Counted from the stretch's first letter, positions 1 through 8,943 are shown. The stretch: 64,000 nucleotides of DNA from Polynucleobacter sp. AP-Nino-20-G2 (GCF_018688235.1 NZ_CP061313.1:1949599-2013598); one strand, 5' to 3'. Notes: generated from the letters alone by a model not told the origin. Translations and numbers: made by a program.

Positions 1-87
1 TTTGGTTTTAAACTCCCCAAACGACAAAACGTTTGCCTCTAAGGCGAAACGAATAAAGTTTTCTTGATTAGAATTTTTTGAGCTCAT
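1..87 (-). CDS. pyrE: Orotate phosphoribosyltransferase, N-terminal fragment
   Basis: The gene runs off the left edge; only the first 29 codons are present, read on the minus strand from the ATG whose first base is 87. The translated N-terminus contains FIRFALEANVLSFGEFKTK, which matches the start of PyrE of the pyrimidine pathway (orotate + PRPP to OMP). The start codon lies only 8 bp from the divergent xth start, with a palindromic ATAGGCCTAT between them. Identification rests on a short stretch, but the FALxxxVLxFGEFxxK pattern is characteristic, and pyrE next to xth is a known betaproteobacterial arrangement. Confidence 0.8.
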   Translation of the reverse strand, partial: MSSKNSNQENFIRFALEANVLSFGEFKTK

Positions 88-95
88 AGGCCTAT

Positions 96-878
96 ATGTT
101 ACGCATCATTTCTGCCAACCTCAACGGAATCCGCTCCGCGGTCAAAAAGGGCTTTATGCCTTGGGTGGTCAAACAGAAGGCCGACTTTGTTTGCATGCAA
201 GAGCTAAAAGCTCAGCAGGATGACCTAGAGGATGCCATTCTCAATCCAGACGGTCTGCATGGCTTTTTTCACCATGCCGAGAAAAAAGGCTACAGCGGTT
301 GCGGCATCTACACCCCCCACACACCAGATCAAGTTCTGTATGGTTATGGCAATGAGGAATTTGATGCTGAAGGTCGCTATGTAGAGGCAAGATTTAAGAA
401 GCTATCCGTTATTTCCGTCTATATGCCTTCAGGCTCTAGTTCGCCAGAGCGACAAGAGGCGAAGTATCGTTATTTAGATTCTTTCTTGCCACACCTGATT
501 GAATTAAAAAAGTCTGGGCGCGAAATCGTGCTCTGCGGCGATGTCAATATTGCCCACAATGAAATCGACCTGAAGAACTGGAAGGGCAACCTCAAGAACT
601 CTGGATTCTTACCAGAAGAGCGTGCGTGGCTCACGAACCTCTTCGATAAAGTAGGTTACGTAGATGTCTATCGAAAATTAGAGCCTGAAGCGAGCGATGC
701 CTGTTATACCTGGTGGAGCAATCGCGGTCAGGCTTATGCGAAAAATGTTGGGTGGCGTATTGACTATCACATCACCACGCCTGGAATTGCCGCTAGCGCC
801 AAGCACACAGCCGTGTACAAGGATGAGCGCTTCTCCGATCATGCACCCTTAACGGTAGATTACGACTGGTCTATTTAG
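96..878 (+). CDS. xth: Exodeoxyribonuclease III (AP endonuclease, ExoA/Xth family)
   Basis: A 260-residue member of the endonuclease/exonuclease/phosphatase family that cuts DNA 5' of abasic sites in base-excision repair. Visible family motifs are the N-terminal ANLNGIR (metal-binding Asn), MQELKAQ (catalytic Glu near residue 33), GDVNIAH (Asp/Asn pair), the WWSNRGQAYAKNVGWRIDY segment, and the C-terminal SDHAPL Asp-His. Length is normal. The ATG at 96 has an AGG five bases upstream and gives the conserved family N-terminus. The 3' end overlaps the convergent permease gene by 8 bp. Confidence 0.95.
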   Translation: MLRIISANLNGIRSAVKKGFMPWVVKQKADFVCMQELKAQQDDLEDAILNPDGLHGFFHHAEKKGYSGCGIYTPHTPDQVLYGYGNEEFDAEGRYVEARFKKLSVISVYMPSGSSSPERQEAKYRYLDSFLPHLIELKKSGREIVLCGDVNIAHNEIDLKNWKGNLKNSGFLPEERAWLTNLFDKVGYVDVYRKLEPEASDACYTWWSNRGQAYAKNVGWRIDYHITTPGIAASAKHTAVYKDERFSDHAPLTVDYDWSI

Positions 879-2205
879 CCAGTTGTGAATCGTGTTTTTT
901 GAATTCAACTACCTTGAGGTACATGGCAAGCCAAATCAGAATTAACACTGGCGCGCCAATAATCGCCGTACTAACAAAGAATGCCTGGTAGCCAAAATGG
1001 TCAACAAACACTCCAGAAAATCCTGCCAGCCACTTTGGCAATAGCAACATCATTGAGCTGAATAAAGCGTACTGAGTCGCTGAATATTGAATGTTTGTCA
1101 GTGACGATAAGAATGCAATAAAGGCAGCGCTCGCAATGCCCGAGCTTAAATTATCAGCGGAGATCACCCATACCAATCCATGTAAATCATGGCCCTGGGT
1201 AGCTAACCAAGCAAATAGCAAATTGCTTACAGCCGATAAAATAGCGCCCAAGAACAAGATGCGCATCACTCCGAAACGCAGCGTGAGCACGCCTCCAACG
1301 AAGGCGCCCACCAGAGTCATCACTACACCAAACACCTTGCTCACTGCGGCAACTTCATCCTTGGTGTAGCCCATGTCAACATAGAAAGGATTAGCCATGA
1401 TGCCCATGACAACATCGCTAATCCGATAGATTGCAATTAAGGACAAAATCAAAATGGCATGCCATCCATAACGCTGAATGAAATCTGCAAAAGGCTCGAC
1501 TACGGTTTGATACAGCCACGCTTTAGCATCACGCACTTGGGGCAATTGAACGCGTAGCGGCTCTTTACTAAGTAAAGTGGTAATTACGCCCACTCCAATT
1601 GAGAGCGCCATGCAAAGATAAGCAAACTGCCAAGCGCTCGCATCATATGATCCCGCCCCCGCTTCAACTCGAGCTGCGAGCCACAACACACCAGCACCAG
1701 ACCAAATCAAAGCGAGTCGATAACCTGTTTGGTAGGTTGCAGCTAAAGCGGCCTGGTGATCACTGTCAGCTGATTCGATGCGGAATGCATCAAGGGCGAT
1801 ATCTTGGGTGGCGGAGCCAAAAGCCACCAACAATGCACACCAAACAATTGAAGTGAGTTGCGCCTGGGGATCAATACTAGCCATTCCAAGCAAGCCCAAG
1901 ATAATCAACAGCTGCGCAAATAGAAGCCAGCTACGGCGCCTACCAAAAAATTTCGTTAGCAACGGGATTGGGAGTCGATCGACTAAGGGAGCCCACATCC
2001 ACTTCACCGCGTAGATCAACCCTACCCAAGTGAGGTAACCAATGGTGCTGCGATCAATGCCTGCCTCTCTTAACCAGAAGCTGAGCGTTCCTAAGATGAG
2101 GAGCAGAGGAAGCCCTGCAGAGAAGCCCAAGAAGAGCATTCGCAAACAAGGCCATTCGAGGTAAACCCGAAAATCTTTTAACCAGGACCCAATCGCCTTA
2201 AGCAC
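871..2205 (-). CDS. AmpG-like major facilitator superfamily permease
   Basis: A polytopic inner-membrane protein of about 444 residues with roughly 12 hydrophobic segments. The region FSAGLPLLLILGTLSFWLRE followed by GxxxWxGLIYAVKWxWAPLVDR is the signature of the AmpG muropeptide permease group, which imports anhydromuropeptides for cell-wall recycling; substrate specificity is inferred. The open frame reaches a TTG at 2235, but I prefer the GTG at 2205, which overlaps the metW stop and places the conserved RVYLEW segment about 15 residues in. Neither start has a good Shine-Dalgarno sequence, so translation is probably coupled to metW. Confidence 0.8.
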   Translation of the reverse strand: MLKAIGSWLKDFRVYLEWPCLRMLFLGFSAGLPLLLILGTLSFWLREAGIDRSTIGYLTWVGLIYAVKWMWAPLVDRLPIPLLTKFFGRRRSWLLFAQLLIILGLLGMASIDPQAQLTSIVWCALLVAFGSATQDIALDAFRIESADSDHQAALAATYQTGYRLALIWSGAGVLWLAARVEAGAGSYDASAWQFAYLCMALSIGVGVITTLLSKEPLRVQLPQVRDAKAWLYQTVVEPFADFIQRYGWHAILILSLIAIYRISDVVMGIMANPFYVDMGYTKDEVAAVSKVFGVVMTLVGAFVGGVLTLRFGVMRILFLGAILSAVSNLLFAWLATQGHDLHGLVWVISADNLSSGIASAAFIAFLSSLTNIQYSATQYALFSSMMLLLPKWLAGFSGVFVDHFGYQAFFVSTAIIGAPVLILIWLAMYLKVVEFKKHDSQLAK

Positions 2206-2779
2206 GACGGATGCGGAATAGCGCCAAACTTCCAAACAGATTGGGCAACAAGGTCACCTGACGACCCTCATGCAAGATGCATTGATCCAGAATTTTCAGT
2301 CCAAGACTAGAGGCCAGCCTCTCAAAATCGGCAACCGTTAAAACACGGACATTGGGGGTGTTGTACCACTGATATGGCAAACTTTTAGAAACCGGCATGC
2401 GCCCAAAGCCAACCGCCAAACGATGGGACCAGTGCCCAAAATTTGGGAAAGATATAACGGATTCTTTGCCGACACGAACCACTTCGCGCAAAATCTTTTC
2501 AGTCTGATGAATAGTCTGCAAAGTTTGGGAGAGAACAACCGTATCAAAACTGTCGTTCTCAAACAAAGCTAAGCCGCCTTCAAGATTTTGCTGAATGACG
2601 TTCAACCCCTTTTGCACACAAGAGAGAACGCGCGCATCATCAATCTCTACACCGTAGGCATGTACTGGTTTTTGCTTGTATAGGTATTCCAAGAAGCTAC
2701 CATCACCACAGCCGAGATCAAGCACTTCACTATTAGGGGCAATCCATTTCGCGATTGCCGCAAAGTCTGCGCGCTTCAT
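2198..2779 (-). CDS. metW: Methionine biosynthesis protein MetW
   Basis: A 193-residue class I SAM-dependent-methyltransferase-like protein with motif I VLDLGCGDGSFLEYL near residue 20 and the family-typical SFPNFGHWSHRL segment. MetW is always found behind metX and is needed for full homoserine acyltransferase activity in several proteobacteria; its own biochemical reaction is not firmly known. Here its start overlaps the metX stop by 4 bp (ATGA), so the two are translationally coupled. Length is normal for the family. Confidence 0.93.
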   Translation of the reverse strand: MKRADFAAIAKWIAPNSEVLDLGCGDGSFLEYLYKQKPVHAYGVEIDDARVLSCVQKGLNVIQQNLEGGLALFENDSFDTVVLSQTLQTIHQTEKILREVVRVGKESVISFPNFGHWSHRLAVGFGRMPVSKSLPYQWYNTPNVRVLTVADFERLASSLGLKILDQCILHEGRQVTLLPNLFGSLALFRIRRA

Positions 2780-3915
2780 GGTTGGTCCTTTAGCATTTGC
2801 TCAAAGTAAGCGCGAATCAAATTGTGATAACGCGGATCATCCAACAGGAAAGCATCGTGGCCATGAGGCGCATCGATCTCTGCGTAGCTCACTTCACTCT
2901 TATTGCTCAATAAAGACTCCACAATCTCACGACTGCGATTTGGCGGGAAGCGCCAGTCGGTGGAGAAACTCACCACTAGGAACTTAGCCTGCACCTCAGC
3001 CAGCGCACGGTTCAAGCTACCCTCATAACGACGCGAGGGATCAAAGTAATCTAATGCCCTAGTAATCAGTAGATAAGTATTGGCATCAAAATATGTAGAA
3101 AACTTGTCACCTTGATGGCGCAAGTAACTCTCTACTTCGAATTCCACATCGAAGCTAAAACGGTAATCATTTGACTCGCCATTGGGTCGCTGTAATTCAC
3201 GACCAAATTTCTCAGCCATGTCATCGTCTGACAAATAGGTGATGTGACCAACCATACGGGCCAACCTCAGGCCACGCTTTGGAACCACTCCATACTCATA
3301 GTAATTGCCCCCATGAAAATCGGGGTCAGACAAAATGGCATTGCGCGCCACTTCATTGAAGGCAATATTTTGCGCACTCAGTTTTGGTGTTGAAGCAATC
3401 ACGACACAGTGCTGCAATCGCTTAGGAAATTGAATCGCCCAAGCCATCGCCTGCATGCCGCCAAGACTGCCCCCCATCACCGCTGCAAATCGGCGAATAC
3501 CTAATTTGTCGGCTAGGCGAGCTTGGGTGTTTACCCAATCCTCAACAGTAACTACTGGAAAATCTGCGCCATAGGGCTTGCCGCTTGCGGGATTAATGCT
3601 CATCGGCCCAGTTGAGCCAAAGCAGGAGCCTAAGTTATTCACACCGATGACAAAAAAATGATCGGTATCGACAGGTTTGCCTGGTCCGATCATGTTATCC
3701 CACCAACCAATATCGTTGGGATTATCAGGATTTGGTCCGGCTACATGGTGTGAAGCATTTAAGGCATGGCAAACCAAGACGGCATTACTTTTATCAGCAT
3801 TGAGCTTGCCGTAGGTTTCAATAACTAAGTCATAGCCAGATAGAGTGGCGCCACTCTGCAAAGGCAAAGGCTCGGCAAAGTGAATAGTATTTCTAGAGAG
3901 ATGTAACTCGCTCAT
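2776..3915 (-). CDS. metX: Homoserine O-acyltransferase MetX
   Basis: A 379-residue alpha/beta-hydrolase-fold enzyme that acylates homoserine in the first committed step of methionine synthesis. The nucleophile elbow GGSLGGMQA (Ser near residue 146), the NxLGSCFGSTGP oxyanion region and the C-terminal DAPHGHDAFLLD carrying the catalytic His are all visible. Whether the acyl donor is acetyl-CoA or succinyl-CoA cannot be decided from sequence by eye. It overlaps slmA upstream and metW downstream by 4 bp each, forming a coupled operon. Confidence 0.95.
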   Translation of the reverse strand: MSELHLSRNTIHFAEPLPLQSGATLSGYDLVIETYGKLNADKSNAVLVCHALNASHHVAGPNPDNPNDIGWWDNMIGPGKPVDTDHFFVIGVNNLGSCFGSTGPMSINPASGKPYGADFPVVTVEDWVNTQARLADKLGIRRFAAVMGGSLGGMQAMAWAIQFPKRLQHCVVIASTPKLSAQNIAFNEVARNAILSDPDFHGGNYYEYGVVPKRGLRLARMVGHITYLSDDDMAEKFGRELQRPNGESNDYRFSFDVEFEVESYLRHQGDKFSTYFDANTYLLITRALDYFDPSRRYEGSLNRALAEVQAKFLVVSFSTDWRFPPNRSREIVESLLSNKSEVSYAEIDAPHGHDAFLLDDPRYHNLIRAYFEQMLKDQP

Positions 3916-4574
3916 TCGGATAGAAGGATGCGAAGACTAATGTCAGAAGATTCTGTGGGAAGCTTCTTAAAGCCACTGCGCGCAAATCGATGCCAACGGC
4001 CTAAGACGGAACTCATCAACATTGCCGCGCGAATGCTAACTTCATCTTGAGACACGTTTGCCCAAGAGCCGCCCTGTGTTTGCGCAATACGTAATGCTTG
4101 TTTCAAAGATGCCTCAACACGATCAAGCACTTGTGTAATACGCTCTTGCAAACGGTCATCTTCTTGGAGCAAAGCATCACCTAGTAATACACGAGTCATT
4201 CCCGGATTTTTTTCCGCAAAGAATAAAAGCATCTGCAAAATACCGCGCGCCTGTGCCAAGCCAGACTCTTCTTTTTGATTAATTTGATTAATCAAACCAA
4301 ATACGGTCTGCTCAATAAAGGAAATTAATCCCTCAAACATCTGCGCCTTACTGGCGAAATGACGATAAAGCGCCGCTTCTGAGACTTGAATTTTCGCTGC
4401 TAGCGCTGCGGTTGTAACGCGCTCACCCTTAGGGTTTTGCAGCATCTCCGCCAATACCTGAAGAATCTGTAGGCGTCGCTCGCCGGGGCGTGGACGCTTG
4501 CGTGTCTTACCCTCATCGGCAATCACGGCCTCAACCTCTGATGAATTTGGGTCCAAAGAATCACGCATATTCAT
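3912..4574 (-). CDS. slmA: Nucleoid occlusion factor SlmA-type TetR regulator
   Basis: A 220-residue TetR-family protein. The helix-turn-helix is TTAALAAKIQVSEAALYRHF at about residues 53-72, followed by the SKAQMFEGLI transition typical of SlmA. SlmA binds specific chromosomal sites and blocks FtsZ polymerisation over the nucleoid. The N-terminal Arg/Lys/Pro-rich stretch (RKRPRPGERR) is characteristic of this group. Its position between argB and metX is common in Burkholderiaceae. An alternative start is the third residue Met (4568). Confidence 0.85.
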   Translation of the reverse strand: MNMRDSLDPNSSEVEAVIADEGKTRKRPRPGERRLQILQVLAEMLQNPKGERVTTAALAAKIQVSEAALYRHFASKAQMFEGLISFIEQTVFGLINQINQKEESGLAQARGILQMLLFFAEKNPGMTRVLLGDALLQEDDRLQERITQVLDRVEASLKQALRIAQTQGGSWANVSQDEVSIRAAMLMSSVLGRWHRFARSGFKKLPTESSDISLRILLSE

Positions 4575-4590
4575 ATCTCTTATTCAGCTC

Positions 4591-5493
4591 TTAACGCGAG
4601 CGAATCATTGTCCCGAATGCTTGCTCAGTAAGAATTTCCAGCAACAACGAGTGCTCAATTCGTCCATCAATAATGTGCACCGAATTCACACCACTCTTAG
4701 CCGCATCAAGGGCCGAAGAAATCTTAGGCAACATCCCACCGGAAATGGTTCCATCCGCGAACAAACCATCAATCTCACGCGCAGTGAGATCGGTTAATAG
4801 AGTGCCGCTCTTATCCATCACACCAGGAATATTGGTCATCATTACCAACTTCTCTGCATGCAGAATTTCAGCCATCTTGCCAGCAACCAAGTCAGCATTG
4901 ATGTTGTATGCCTGACCCTCTTCGCTAAATCCAATCGGGGAGATCACCGGAATAAATGCGTCATCTTGCAGCGCTTTTACTACCGCAGGATTAATAGCCT
5001 CAATTTCACCAACGAAGCCAAGATCTATAGTGCTGCCAGCCTTCTGCTCATCAGCAACCAACATTTTCTTCGCACGAATCAAGCCGCCATCTTTACCGGT
5101 CAAGCCAACAGCCTGGCCGCCAAAGTGATTAATCAACATCACGATGTCTTGCTGCACTTCACCACCAAGAACCCATTCCACCACTTCCATGGTTTCTTCA
5201 TCGGTCACGCGCATGCCTTGAATAAAGGTGCCGGTCTTGCCAATCTTTTTCAAAGCCTCGTCAATTTGCGGACCGCCACCATGAACCACCACAGGATTCA
5301 TTCCAACCAGCTTGAGCAAAATGACATCGCGCGCAAAGCTTTCCTTCAAGCGCTCCTCAACCATGGCGTTACCACCGTACTTAATCACAATAGTCTTACC
5401 GTGATAAGCACGAATGTAAGGTAAAGCCTCGGCCAAAATCTCCGCCTTCAGTAAGGGGGGGATTTCGCTAATAGATGGAGATTGCTTAGTCAT
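4591..5493 (-). CDS. argB: Acetylglutamate kinase
   Basis: A 300-residue amino-acid-kinase-family enzyme catalysing the second step of arginine biosynthesis, phosphorylation of N-acetylglutamate. Diagnostic segments are TIVIKYGGNAM (ATP-binding Lys and glycines), VVHGGGPQI (acetylglutamate binding), FIQGMRVTDEETMEVVEWVL, and the C-terminal GGMLPKISSALDA. The N-terminal helix preceding ALPYIRAYHGKT is the kind seen in arginine-inhibited hexameric ArgB, so feedback control by arginine is likely (inference). Length is normal. Confidence 0.96.
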   Translation of the reverse strand: MTKQSPSISEIPPLLKAEILAEALPYIRAYHGKTIVIKYGGNAMVEERLKESFARDVILLKLVGMNPVVVHGGGPQIDEALKKIGKTGTFIQGMRVTDEETMEVVEWVLGGEVQQDIVMLINHFGGQAVGLTGKDGGLIRAKKMLVADEQKAGSTIDLGFVGEIEAINPAVVKALQDDAFIPVISPIGFSEEGQAYNINADLVAGKMAEILHAEKLVMMTNIPGVMDKSGTLLTDLTAREIDGLFADGTISGGMLPKISSALDAAKSGVNSVHIIDGRIEHSLLLEILTEQAFGTMIRSR

Positions 5494-5522
5494 TGCTACT
5501 TATTAAAAGTGGATCCGGTGAA

Positions 5523-5996
5523 TTAATCGCCAAACAATTTTTGACGGAGTTCGCGACGCTCTTGCGCCTCAAGAGATAAGTTGGCTGTTGGGCGTGCAAT
5601 TAAACGATTTAGACCAATAGGCTCGCCAGTTTCTTCGCACCAACCGTAATCGCCAGACTCGATACGAGCCAAGGCCTGCTCAACTTTTTTCAGCAGCTTA
5701 CGCTCGCGATCGCGTGTGCGCAACTCAAGGGCATGCTCCTCTTCAATCGTCGCGCGGTCTGCAGGATCGGGAACCAAAATATTTTCACGCAGATGCTCTG
5801 TTGTTTCAGAAGCATTCTTCAAGATGTCGTCTTTTAAAGTCAGTAACTTCTGACGGAAGAAATCCAACTGGGCTGCACTCATGTAGTCCTTATCGGACAT
5901 CTTGAGCAACTCAGCTTCAGTTAAAGGTGCGCCCTTGGCAACCTTAGTGCTCGCTTTTGCCGTAGCCGTAGATTTCGTTGGTGTTTTTACCGTCAT
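5523..5996 (-). CDS. dksA: RNA polymerase-binding transcription factor DksA (zinc-cysteine-poor type)
   Basis: A 157-residue DksA that acts with ppGpp at the RNA polymerase secondary channel. The coiled-coil tip has the required DxxDxA motif (DPADRA). The C-terminal globular domain reads GWCEETGEPIG and later ARPTANLSLEAQERRE. Only the first of the four zinc-ligand cysteines of E. coli DksA is kept; the others are Thr, Ser and Ala, so it is probably zinc-independent. I chose the ATG at 5996 over one at 6023 because GGAAAG sits six bases upstream of it. The N-terminus is a Lys/Thr/Ala-rich tail. Confidence 0.92.
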   Translation of the reverse strand: MTVKTPTKSTATAKASTKVAKGAPLTEAELLKMSDKDYMSAAQLDFFRQKLLTLKDDILKNASETTEHLRENILVPDPADRATIEEEHALELRTRDRERKLLKKVEQALARIESGDYGWCEETGEPIGLNRLIARPTANLSLEAQERRELRQKLFGD

Positions 5997-6109
5997 TTCA
6001 TTCTTTCCATGGGTTTGAAGCATTATTACTTCATTCTGCCAAAGTTTTACTGCACTTTAGGTAATATTCATCAATATTGACCGTGGGGCCGGATTGTACT
6101 TGAAAAACC

Positions 6110-7171
6110 CTAGGCCAAACAGCCCTCCAGCCCAGCCAGTAGCGTGTCTTTGGGCAAATCGATGCCTATAAATACCATCCTGGTTTGCTTGGGCTCCGCG
6201 CCCCATAAACCAGCCAAATCGCTCCCCATCATCTGGTGAACGCCCTGAAACACGACTTTTCGGTTACTGCCCTTCACGTAGAGCACCCCTTTGTACCGCA
6301 ACATCTTCTCGCCAAAGACCTCCAAAATACCCCCAAGGAAGTCTTCCAGTTTTTTATGATCAAAGGGTTTATCACTACGAAAAACGAAGGATTGGATGCG
6401 GTCCGTATGGCCAGAATGGCCATGATGGTCATGGCTATGGTCATGCCCGCAAGCGCTGTGATCATGGTGATCATGGCTGTGATCGTGTCCACAGGTCGCA
6501 TGATCATGATCCTCTTGCTCCAGAAAATGGGGGTCAATGTCTAGCTTGGCATTCAAATTGAAGCCTTTGAGATCTAAAACAGCATCCAAAGGAACCACTC
6601 CTTTAGAAATCGCCTGAATCGGTGCACGAGGATTCATGTGCATTAAGCGACCACGTAAAGCATCCACCTCTGCAGGGCTTACTAGATCGGTCTTAGTGAT
6701 AAAGATTTGGTCTGCAAAACCCACTTGACGCTGCGCCTCTTCATGTTCAGTCAGCTGTTGCTGTCCATGCTTCGCATCTACCAATGTCACAACGGCATCC
6801 AACACATAATGATCCGCAACATCGTCATCCATAAAGAATGTCTGTGCTACCGGGCCTGGATTGGCAACGCCTGTAGTTTCAATGACTACACGCTCAAAGC
6901 TAATTTTTTTATCTTTACGCTGTTCCCACAACTCATTGAGCGCTTCCACCAAGTCACCACGAATCGTGCAGCAGATACAACCATTGCTCATCTGCACAAT
7001 ATTTTCTTGATTGTCTTGAACCAAGATATCGTTATCGATATTTTCTTCGCCGAACTCGTTTTCAATCACGGCAATTTTTTTGCCATGTTGCTCAGTCAGA
7101 ATATGTTTGAGCAAAGTGGTTTTACCGCTACCTAAAAAGCCAGTCAGAATGGTTACTGGAATTAACGCCAT
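6110..7171 (-). CDS. CobW/COG0523-family metal-binding GTPase with a His-rich loop
   Basis: A 353-residue G3E-family GTPase, the family of metallochaperones such as YjiA and ZNG1/ZigA. The Walker A GFLGSGKTTLL is at residues 11-21, the metal-binding CxCC motif appears as NGCICCT near residue 67, and the base-recognition TKTD follows. Between the GTPase domain and the C-terminal CobW_C domain, about residues 215-255, there is a tandemly repeated His/Asp-rich loop (units like CGHDHSHDHH) likely to bind Zn or another divalent metal. The ATG at 7171 is preferred to the in-frame TTG at 7186. It lies upstream of dksA on the same strand with a 113-bp gap. The specific client protein is unknown. Confidence 0.9.
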   Translation of the reverse strand: MALIPVTILTGFLGSGKTTLLKHILTEQHGKKIAVIENEFGEENIDNDILVQDNQENIVQMSNGCICCTIRGDLVEALNELWEQRKDKKISFERVVIETTGVANPGPVAQTFFMDDDVADHYVLDAVVTLVDAKHGQQQLTEHEEAQRQVGFADQIFITKTDLVSPAEVDALRGRLMHMNPRAPIQAISKGVVPLDAVLDLKGFNLNAKLDIDPHFLEQEDHDHATCGHDHSHDHHDHSACGHDHSHDHHGHSGHTDRIQSFVFRSDKPFDHKKLEDFLGGILEVFGEKMLRYKGVLYVKGSNRKVVFQGVHQMMGSDLAGLWGAEPKQTRMVFIGIDLPKDTLLAGLEGCLA

Positions 7172-7239
7172 GATGGATCCAATCAAAATCTAGAAGTAAT
7201 GCGTTCCCAAGCGGGAAACCTGATATCTTACCGAGTTCC

Positions 7240-8250
7240 TCAGTCTTTGCCAGCCTTTGCGCGTGGATGGGCTTTATCGTAGGCCTGAGCAAGGTGCTGA
7301 AAATCTAAAGAGGTGTAAATCTGGGTGCTTGCAATGCTGGCATGGCCCAACATCTCCTGAACGGCACGCAAATCCTGTGATGACTGCAAAACATGGCTAG
7401 CGAAGCTATGTCGCATCATGTGGGGGTGAACATGGGTTGGAAGGCCTGCTCGCATCGCCAAGGTTCGCAAGCGTGCCTGTACCGTCCGCGGAGATAGACG
7501 GGCCCCCGTAGCCGATATAAACAGGGCATGTGAAGATTGCGCTTGCCCAGCGTGGCAGGCTTGATCTCGAGCCTCTCGCCACGCTTTCAAAGACAGCATG
7601 GCTGGTCCGCCGATGGGGACGGAGCGACGCTTGCCGCCCTTACCCAAAACAGTGACTTCAGCAGCATCCCAATCAAGCCAACCTGCAGACTCATGCTGAC
7701 GATCCTTGCTCTGCATGACATCGATGCCTAGAAGTTCAGATAAACGCAATCCCGAGGAGTAGAGCAAATCAATGATGGCGGCATCGCGCATGCTTTCTAA
7801 ATCTTGCTTTTCTTCGGCCTCTTTAACCGCCTGGTTTACCAAAGAGAGTGCTTGCTCTACCGAGAGGGCTTTAGGCAAAGACTTCAAACGCTTAGGGGCT
7901 TTGACATCATCGACAGGGTTAGCAACAAGATTGGCAGTCACGCGCCCAGCTTGTGCCTCACGGCGCGCATCTTTCTCAGTTAGCCAGTCATACCAACCGC
8001 GCCAAGCAGACAGCGCTCTAGCAATGGTACGAGAAGACTTGTCTTTTGAATGCATACGTCCGGCCCACCGGCGCACATGCGCATTAGTCACCTTGAGCAA
8101 CTCCACTGAATCATCCGCTGCAAAGGTTTGGAGCTCGCTGAGATCCATGCGATAGGCCTTCAGCGTATGCGGTGAGAGCTGCCTTAGGACATGCAGCTCG
8201 TGCAAGTACTCTTGTACAAGAGGATGAAGCTCAGCTAGCGTTTGGCTCAT
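7240..8250 (-). CDS. xerC: Tyrosine recombinase XerC
   Basis: A 336-residue tyrosine recombinase. The N-terminal SAM-like core-binding domain contains LSPHTLKAYRMDL. The catalytic residues are visible in order: Arg in SGLRLSELLG, Lys in VLGKGGKRRSVPIG, HxxR in HPHMMRHSFASH, His in LGHASI and the nucleophile Tyr in STQIYTSLD. XerC acts with XerD at dif to resolve chromosome dimers. It is somewhat longer than E. coli XerC because of insertions near residues 140-160. It overlaps DUF484 by 20 bp, and the DUF484-xerC pairing is common in proteobacteria and supports XerC over a mobile integrase. Confidence 0.92.
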   Translation of the reverse strand: MSQTLAELHPLVQEYLHELHVLRQLSPHTLKAYRMDLSELQTFAADDSVELLKVTNAHVRRWAGRMHSKDKSSRTIARALSAWRGWYDWLTEKDARREAQAGRVTANLVANPVDDVKAPKRLKSLPKALSVEQALSLVNQAVKEAEEKQDLESMRDAAIIDLLYSSGLRLSELLGIDVMQSKDRQHESAGWLDWDAAEVTVLGKGGKRRSVPIGGPAMLSLKAWREARDQACHAGQAQSSHALFISATGARLSPRTVQARLRTLAMRAGLPTHVHPHMMRHSFASHVLQSSQDLRAVQEMLGHASIASTQIYTSLDFQHLAQAYDKAHPRAKAGKD

Positions 8251-8905
8251 AAGCCTGGATGCGATCCAAAGCTGCGGCAGTTAATTCAGCAATCTGGCGT
8301 AAATAGAAAGCACCCATATCAGCCGTGAAACGCGTTTCATCCTTGCTAGCCAAGAGCAACACCGCCGGAGACTGAACGGCTCCAACGCTCTTACCTAAAG
8401 GCAATCCAATCGCGACCATGCTTTGCCACTTTGGATTTATCTTGACTTGGGTTGCAAGTAAATCCACGCTGGCAGAAGCCAACTCCTTGGCCGATCCACA
8501 CAGCGGCGTATCAACCCAAGGACTAAATGCGGGATTGGGCGACAGGAGTTCCGCAGCTTCAACCTCAAACACTTCTGCCAAGCCCGCAGTCACCGCAGCT
8601 TCAACGTCAGCCTTGCTGTTGGCGCGCATGAGTCGCAGCAACCAGGAGACCAAACTTTGCTGTGTTTTGTCATTGCGGCTACCAAAGTGCAACATCTCAC
8701 TTAAACGACGATTGAGCTCTTGGTTTTGCGTACGCAATAAAGTCATTTGACGCTCTTGCAATGAAATCGCGCGATCCTCGTGCGGATGCTTTAAACGAAT
8801 TTCGTTCAAGAGGTTTGCGTAACGCTCAAAAAAACCAGGGGTTGCGCGCAACCACTCCGCCACCAACTCTTCTTGCTCTGCTTGCTTGGGATCAATCGCG
8901 CTCAT
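8231..8905 (-). CDS. DUF484 family protein
   Basis: A 224-residue soluble protein with the DUF484 layout: an N-terminal VAEWLRATPGFFERYANLL motif, a short coiled coil carrying ISLQERQMTLLRTQN, then a GAF-like domain ending near GAFYLRQIAELTAAAL. Its molecular function is not established. It immediately precedes and overlaps xerC, which is its usual neighbour. Nothing about the sequence is aberrant. Confidence 0.88.
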   Translation of the reverse strand: MSAIDPKQAEQEELVAEWLRATPGFFERYANLLNEIRLKHPHEDRAISLQERQMTLLRTQNQELNRRLSEMLHFGSRNDKTQQSLVSWLLRLMRANSKADVEAAVTAGLAEVFEVEAAELLSPNPAFSPWVDTPLCGSAKELASASVDLLATQVKINPKWQSMVAIGLPLGKSVGAVQSPAVLLLASKDETRFTADMGAFYLRQIAELTAAALDRIQAYEPNAS

Positions 8906-8943
8906 GTATCTCTTCCTCGTTTACTCTTTTATTTGGCTTGTGC

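Noticed and set aside
4858..5424. 188-codon plus-strand ORF
   Set aside because: It is a shadow antisense to argB, whose coding is certain.
7240..8250. XerC gene as the recombinase of the cassette array
   Set aside because: It is paired with DUF484, has the layout of chromosomal XerC and is 27 kb away. It could act in trans, but nothing in the sequence links it to the array.
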